NCBI GenBank assembly: GCA_019695435.1
Contig: JACTVF010000025.1
Coordinates: 1 to 15,046 of the forward strand
DNA: 15,046 nt
DNA from: Methanoregulaceae archaeon
GTDB taxonomy: Archaea; Halobacteriota; Methanomicrobia; Methanomicrobiales; Methanospirillaceae
Direction of reading: 5' to 3'
This document shows, piece after piece, positions 14,068-15,046 of the stretch (the first letter of the stretch is position 1; the number at the start of each line of letters is the position of its first letter). Made by a program: the position numbers and the translations under genes. Under the pieces are notes generated by a model. That model was not told where the DNA came from. It made no database searches and saw nothing but the letters and a program-made list of their open reading frames with translations.

Positions 14068-15046
14068 AGGCTCACCCCAACAATGACGAGGGCAAGGACC
14101 GCAACCAGCACGCTCCCGAAGACTGCCAGGTTCCAGTTTATATCGCGGTTTTCCATTCCCATGGCAGATTTCCCGATGCGGGTAAGGGTATTGCCGGCAT
14201 CTTCCGCATAACCATAACACGCCCTGAATGCCGCCTGGATCGCCCCGGCACCCGTGGTAACGCCGTGGCCAGCGGCCACATACACGGCGTCAAAGTCGTT
14301 TACGTGTACATCGTGGGGTTCAAGCCACCTCTTCCCCACGGTAAAGAAGAAGAGCGCTGCACACCCCAGGATCAGGAGAGCACTACCCAGGAGTACAGGA
14401 TCATATGCCAGGAAAGTGGTCGGGTAGGGAAGGAGGGCATAGAGGAGGGAGGGGTAGATCCCGACGAGGATGCACAATGCGGCAACCGCGAGCATGGCGG
14501 CCTGCATGAGGCGAGGGGGATCCGAAGCCTCCGTATCCCCGGGCCGCAGGAATGCGAAATAGCCCAGCTTGAGGAACGATACGAACGTCCCGAATGATGC
14601 GATCTCAAGGAGCACCCAGAGCCAGATGCTCACGTGCTCCGCCGCCATGAGAACCATTCCTTTGGAGATGAAACCGTTGAAGAGCGGTACGCCCGAGATC
14701 GAAAGCGCGGCGATCCAGAATGCAAGGGCAGTCACCGGCATCTTCTTCTGGAGCCCGCCGATGCGGCTGAGCAGGTTCTCGCCGGTCTTCCATATGATCA
14801 CGCCGACTACCATGAAGAGGAGGGTCTTATAGAGGATATTGTTGACGAGGTGGGCCATGCCGCCGTCCAGACCGAGCTGCCCGATCCCGTTTGCTGCACC
14901 CAGCCAGCCAAGGATTCCGATCCCGGCGACCATGTAGCCAATCTGCGAGATGATATGGTAGGACAGGAGACGGCGCATGTCGTTCTGGAAGACCGCAAAC
15001 GATACGCCGTACACGGCCATGAGCGCCCCCATAAAGGCAATGTATT
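14064..15046 (-). CDS. MrpD/NuoL-like antiporter subunit, 5' end outside window
   Basis: The frame is open to the right edge (Y-I-A-F precedes the Met at 15032), so the start lies beyond the window. About 326 residues are visible. It begins within the family signature NDMRRLLSYHIISQIGYMVAG, then HLVNNILYKTLLFMVVG with H61 and K69 (numbered from the Met at 15032), and GFISKG with K124, which are conserved ion-path residues. A long C-terminal region (about 205-322) has further helices and the loop EPHDVHVNDFDAVYVA, like the extended C-terminus of MrpD-type subunits. It is the first of two tandem antiporter homologs here. Its TGA overlaps the GTG of the next gene. More Mrp-like genes may lie upstream of the window. 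Confidence 0.9.
   Translation of the reverse strand, partial: YIAFMGALMAVYGVSFAVFQNDMRRLLSYHIISQIGYMVAGIGILGWLGAANGIGQLGLDGGMAHLVNNILYKTLLFMVVGVIIWKTGENLLSRIGGLQKKMPVTALAFWIAALSISGVPLFNGFISKGMVLMAAEHVSIWLWVLLEIASFGTFVSFLKLGYFAFLRPGDTEASDPPRLMQAAMLAVAALCILVGIYPSLLYALLPYPTTFLAYDPVLLGSALLILGCAALFFFTVGKRWLEPHDVHVNDFDAVYVAAGHGVTTGAGAIQAAFRACYGYAEDAGNTLTRIGKSAMGMENRDINWNLAVFGSVLVAVLALVIVGVSL

Overview
The window looks like a chromosomal segment of a methanogenic euryarchaeon, most likely of the order Methanomicrobiales. This is an inference from four things: an archaeal TATA-binding protein gene, TATA-box style promoters, a 7-TM histidine kinase, and a long operon for an energy-converting group 4 [NiFe] hydrogenase of the Mbh type. 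Most genes are GC-rich with G/C at third codon positions. One interior block (about 4.4-7.2 kb) is strikingly AT-rich and looks acquired.

Layout. 1-1095 (+): an MFS transporter whose start lies outside the window. 1096-1736: a spacer with a hairpin/T-run terminator, two copies of a ~33-bp direct repeat and a possible small Cys-containing ORF. 1737-2303 (+): a divergent TATA-binding protein with a TATA box just upstream. 2369-3700 (-): a 7-TM sensor histidine kinase, convergent with tbp. 3781-4436: a spacer packed with runs of G and C that form short palindromes of the type GGGGGTAnnCCCC. 4437-6926 (-): an AT-rich N6-adenine DNA methyltransferase with an N-terminal nuclease-like domain, interrupted by one in-frame amber codon. 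6927-7213: an AT-rich spacer with no gene recognised.

7214-15046 (-) is one compact cluster read right to left. In transcription order it holds two MrpD/NuoL/N-like antiporter subunits (the first running off the right edge), a small NuoA/MbhI-like membrane subunit, a possible 43-aa ORF, and then the hydrogenase core in the order small subunit, NuoC-like, large subunit, NuoH-like and 2x[4Fe-4S] subunit (mbhJKLMN). A maturation endopeptidase and a 27-codon remnant ORF ending at a T-run terminator follow. Beyond them sit a RelB-like/RelE toxin-antitoxin pair and a frameshifted ferredoxin-like gene. Nearly all junctions are ATGA or GTGA stop/start overlaps, so translation is coupled. The large subunit keeps both CxxC motifs that bind Ni-Fe and has a cleavable C-terminal tail, so this is a true hydrogenase and the downstream endopeptidase is its expected processing enzyme. 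The complex should couple H2 oxidation and ferredoxin reduction to a membrane ion gradient.

The points that stand out are the amber-split methyltransferase, the G/C palindrome array beside it, and the disturbed end of the hydrogenase operon, where a toxin-antitoxin pair lies between a remnant ORF and a frameshifted ferredoxin gene with a similar 3' end.
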